This document shows positions 36,873 through 37,522 of a stretch of 37,522 nucleotides of DNA, one piece after another. The first letter of the stretch is position 1, and the number at the start of each line of letters is the position of its first letter. Under the pieces are notes generated by a model. It made no database searches, was not told the DNA's origin, and saw only the letters and a program-made list of their open reading frames with translations. The position numbers and the translations under genes are program-made. This DNA is from a virus, in the IMG/VR virus record IMGVR_UViG_3300009094_000040, positions 1 through 37,522 of that record; one strand, written 5' to 3'.

Positions 36873-37333
36873 TAGAAATAGTCAACCAATCCATCAGGCA
36901 GCACAAGGTAAAGACGCTTGTTAGCATCATAGGTCATACGGATAGTAGCCCAACTTCCAGAACGAGTAGCTTTCTGATACACAGCAGTTTTAGGTGTAGC
37001 AATCATTCGCCAAGCGTTATCTACAATGAAATGATTACGTGTCATAGCAGGTGCAGGAATCTTAATCTCAGTACCTACAACCGGCTCTTTCTTAGATACC
37101 CATTTCGTATTAACATCGCTAGCAGGAAAACGTGTTACACGAATACCGATCTTATCACAAATTTCTTCAAATTCTTCATCGGCACCTACACAGCCACCAT
37201 GAAGCGCACCATCTAGTGCGTCACCCCAATCATTAAGGATTTTCCAGACAGTACGCTTTTGGGCCGTTGTCATTCCATTACGGCTACCAGTAAAACCCAT
37301 GCAACCTTCCATATGAATTTCACTCATTGTCAT
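36872..37333 (-). CDS. SLOG-like (Rossmannoid nucleotide-binding) protein
   Basis: A 153-aa protein. GFTGSRNGMT (13-22) and LHGGCVGADEEF (44-55) are the two glycine loops of SLOG/YspA-like domains, which bind nucleotides or nucleotide-derived ligands. TRNHFIVDNA and YLVLPDG follow. Related domains act in nucleotide metabolism, DNA uptake and phage-defence signalling, so a role in sensing or removing a signal nucleotide is possible but not shown. It overlaps its neighbours by 14 bp and 1 bp. Confidence 0.7.
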   Translation of the reverse strand: MTMSEIHMEGCMGFTGSRNGMTTAQKRTVWKILNDWGDALDGALHGGCVGADEEFEEICDKIGIRVTRFPASDVNTKWVSKKEPVVGTEIKIPAPAMTRNHFIVDNAWRMIATPKTAVYQKATRSGSWATIRMTYDANKRLYLVLPDGLVDYF

Positions 37334-37514
37334 CTACCAACTCTGCCTCGAAAATCTCTTCTCCTACAGGGGCGTGCATTGTAATATAGGTTTCAGCAAA
37401 GAAGCCTTCAAACTTATCTCCCCATTGTGGTGAGGACAAGTGATGAGTAATAAGAAATTCGTGTACGTCATCAGTATGCTGGCCGCAAGCTTGTGCTACT
37501 GCACTAACACGCAT
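37320..37514 (-). CDS. small helical protein, IF2N-like
   Basis: A 64-aa protein near the right edge. Residues 1-25 (MRVSAVAQACGQHTDDVHEF) resemble the small N-terminal domain of initiation factor IF2, a three-helix fold also found in unrelated small proteins. The C-terminal half is acidic (GEEIFEAELVDDNE). ATG 37514 lies in TAATG, which suggests coupling to an upstream gene outside the window. The similarity is weak. Confidence 0.55.
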   Translation of the reverse strand: MRVSAVAQACGQHTDDVHEFLITHHLSSPQWGDKFEGFFAETYITMHAPVGEEIFEAELVDDNE

Positions 37515-37522
37515 TACAGGTG

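Noticed and set aside
36872-36877. TTGACT on the minus strand at the end of the SLOG-like gene as a promoter
   Set aside because: No TANNNT box lies 16-18 bp downstream (AATACA or ATACAC) and the neighbouring genes are coupled by overlap.
1-37522. Direct terminal repeat or circular overlap joining the ends
   Set aside because: The first and last bases show no shared sequence by eye, so completeness or circularity cannot be claimed.

Overview
This window looks like most or all of a lytic, short-tailed (podovirus-like) double-stranded DNA phage genome of an actinobacterium. The phage identity rests on a full head and packaging module: terminase, portal, scaffold, major capsid protein, head-tail adaptor, beta-propeller nozzle and large internal virion proteins. 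The actinobacterial host is inferred from a WhiB-family regulator (four Cys, GWWGIS turn) and from promoters placed so that their transcripts would be leaderless. Base composition looks moderate to low in G+C by eye (not counted), which would fit a small aquatic actinobacterium better than Streptomyces or Mycobacterium; that is inference. No integrase, excision system or attachment site was seen.

Layout. Positions 1-23578 are transcribed on the + strand. They run: an HTH regulator with coupled tiny ORFs (28-886), packaging (873-4065), small accessory ORFs (4065-5692), portal (5664-7784), scaffold and capsid (8686-10720), head-tail and nozzle (10792-14219), basic internal virion proteins (14241-20286), two virion cell-wall hydrolases (20286-21532), a lysis cassette of small membrane proteins, an M15-like endolysin and a holin (21545-23225), and whiB (23282-23578). 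Positions 23496-37514 are on the - strand and meet the left arm tail to tail, the last genes overlapping by 83 bp. Read in transcription order (right to left), this arm has: an IF2N-like mini-protein, a SLOG-like protein and zinc-ribbon proteins; a secreted RTX protein and a secreted Cys-rich protein; a lysozyme-like protein; a run of small unknowns with an HNH protein; then replication and recombination genes. The last group comprises a Cas4/RecB-like nuclease, Sak4-like ATPase, SSB-like protein, tRNA-Leu(UAA), uracil-DNA glycosylase, AEP primase-helicase, a split family A DNA polymerase (exonuclease, HTH protein and polymerase in separate ORFs), MazG-like hydrolase, RuvC-like resolvase and a zinc-finger protein.

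Control. Six promoter-like sites (TTGAC-W with TANNNT-like -10 boxes) are visible at 110, 4412, 8570 and 23247 on + and at 32341 and 36132 on -. Genes otherwise overlap by ATGA or TAATG junctions, which implies extensive translational coupling. The most unusual points are: (i) two short paralogous C2-C-H zinc proteins of an unrecognised family, too short for most gene callers, that flank the lysozyme and secreted-protein cassette; (ii) tandem secreted proteins, one an RTX calcium-binding protein, with their own promoter; (iii) a uracil-DNA glycosylase whose start codon lies one base after the 3' end of a tRNA and which lacks the usual Fe-S cysteines; (iv) a 12-13 bp element present three times around scaffold and capsid genes, one copy inverted and containing the capsid Shine-Dalgarno; and (v) two places where a zinc-ribbon protein with a Ser/acidic tail is overlapped in the +1 frame by the next gene.
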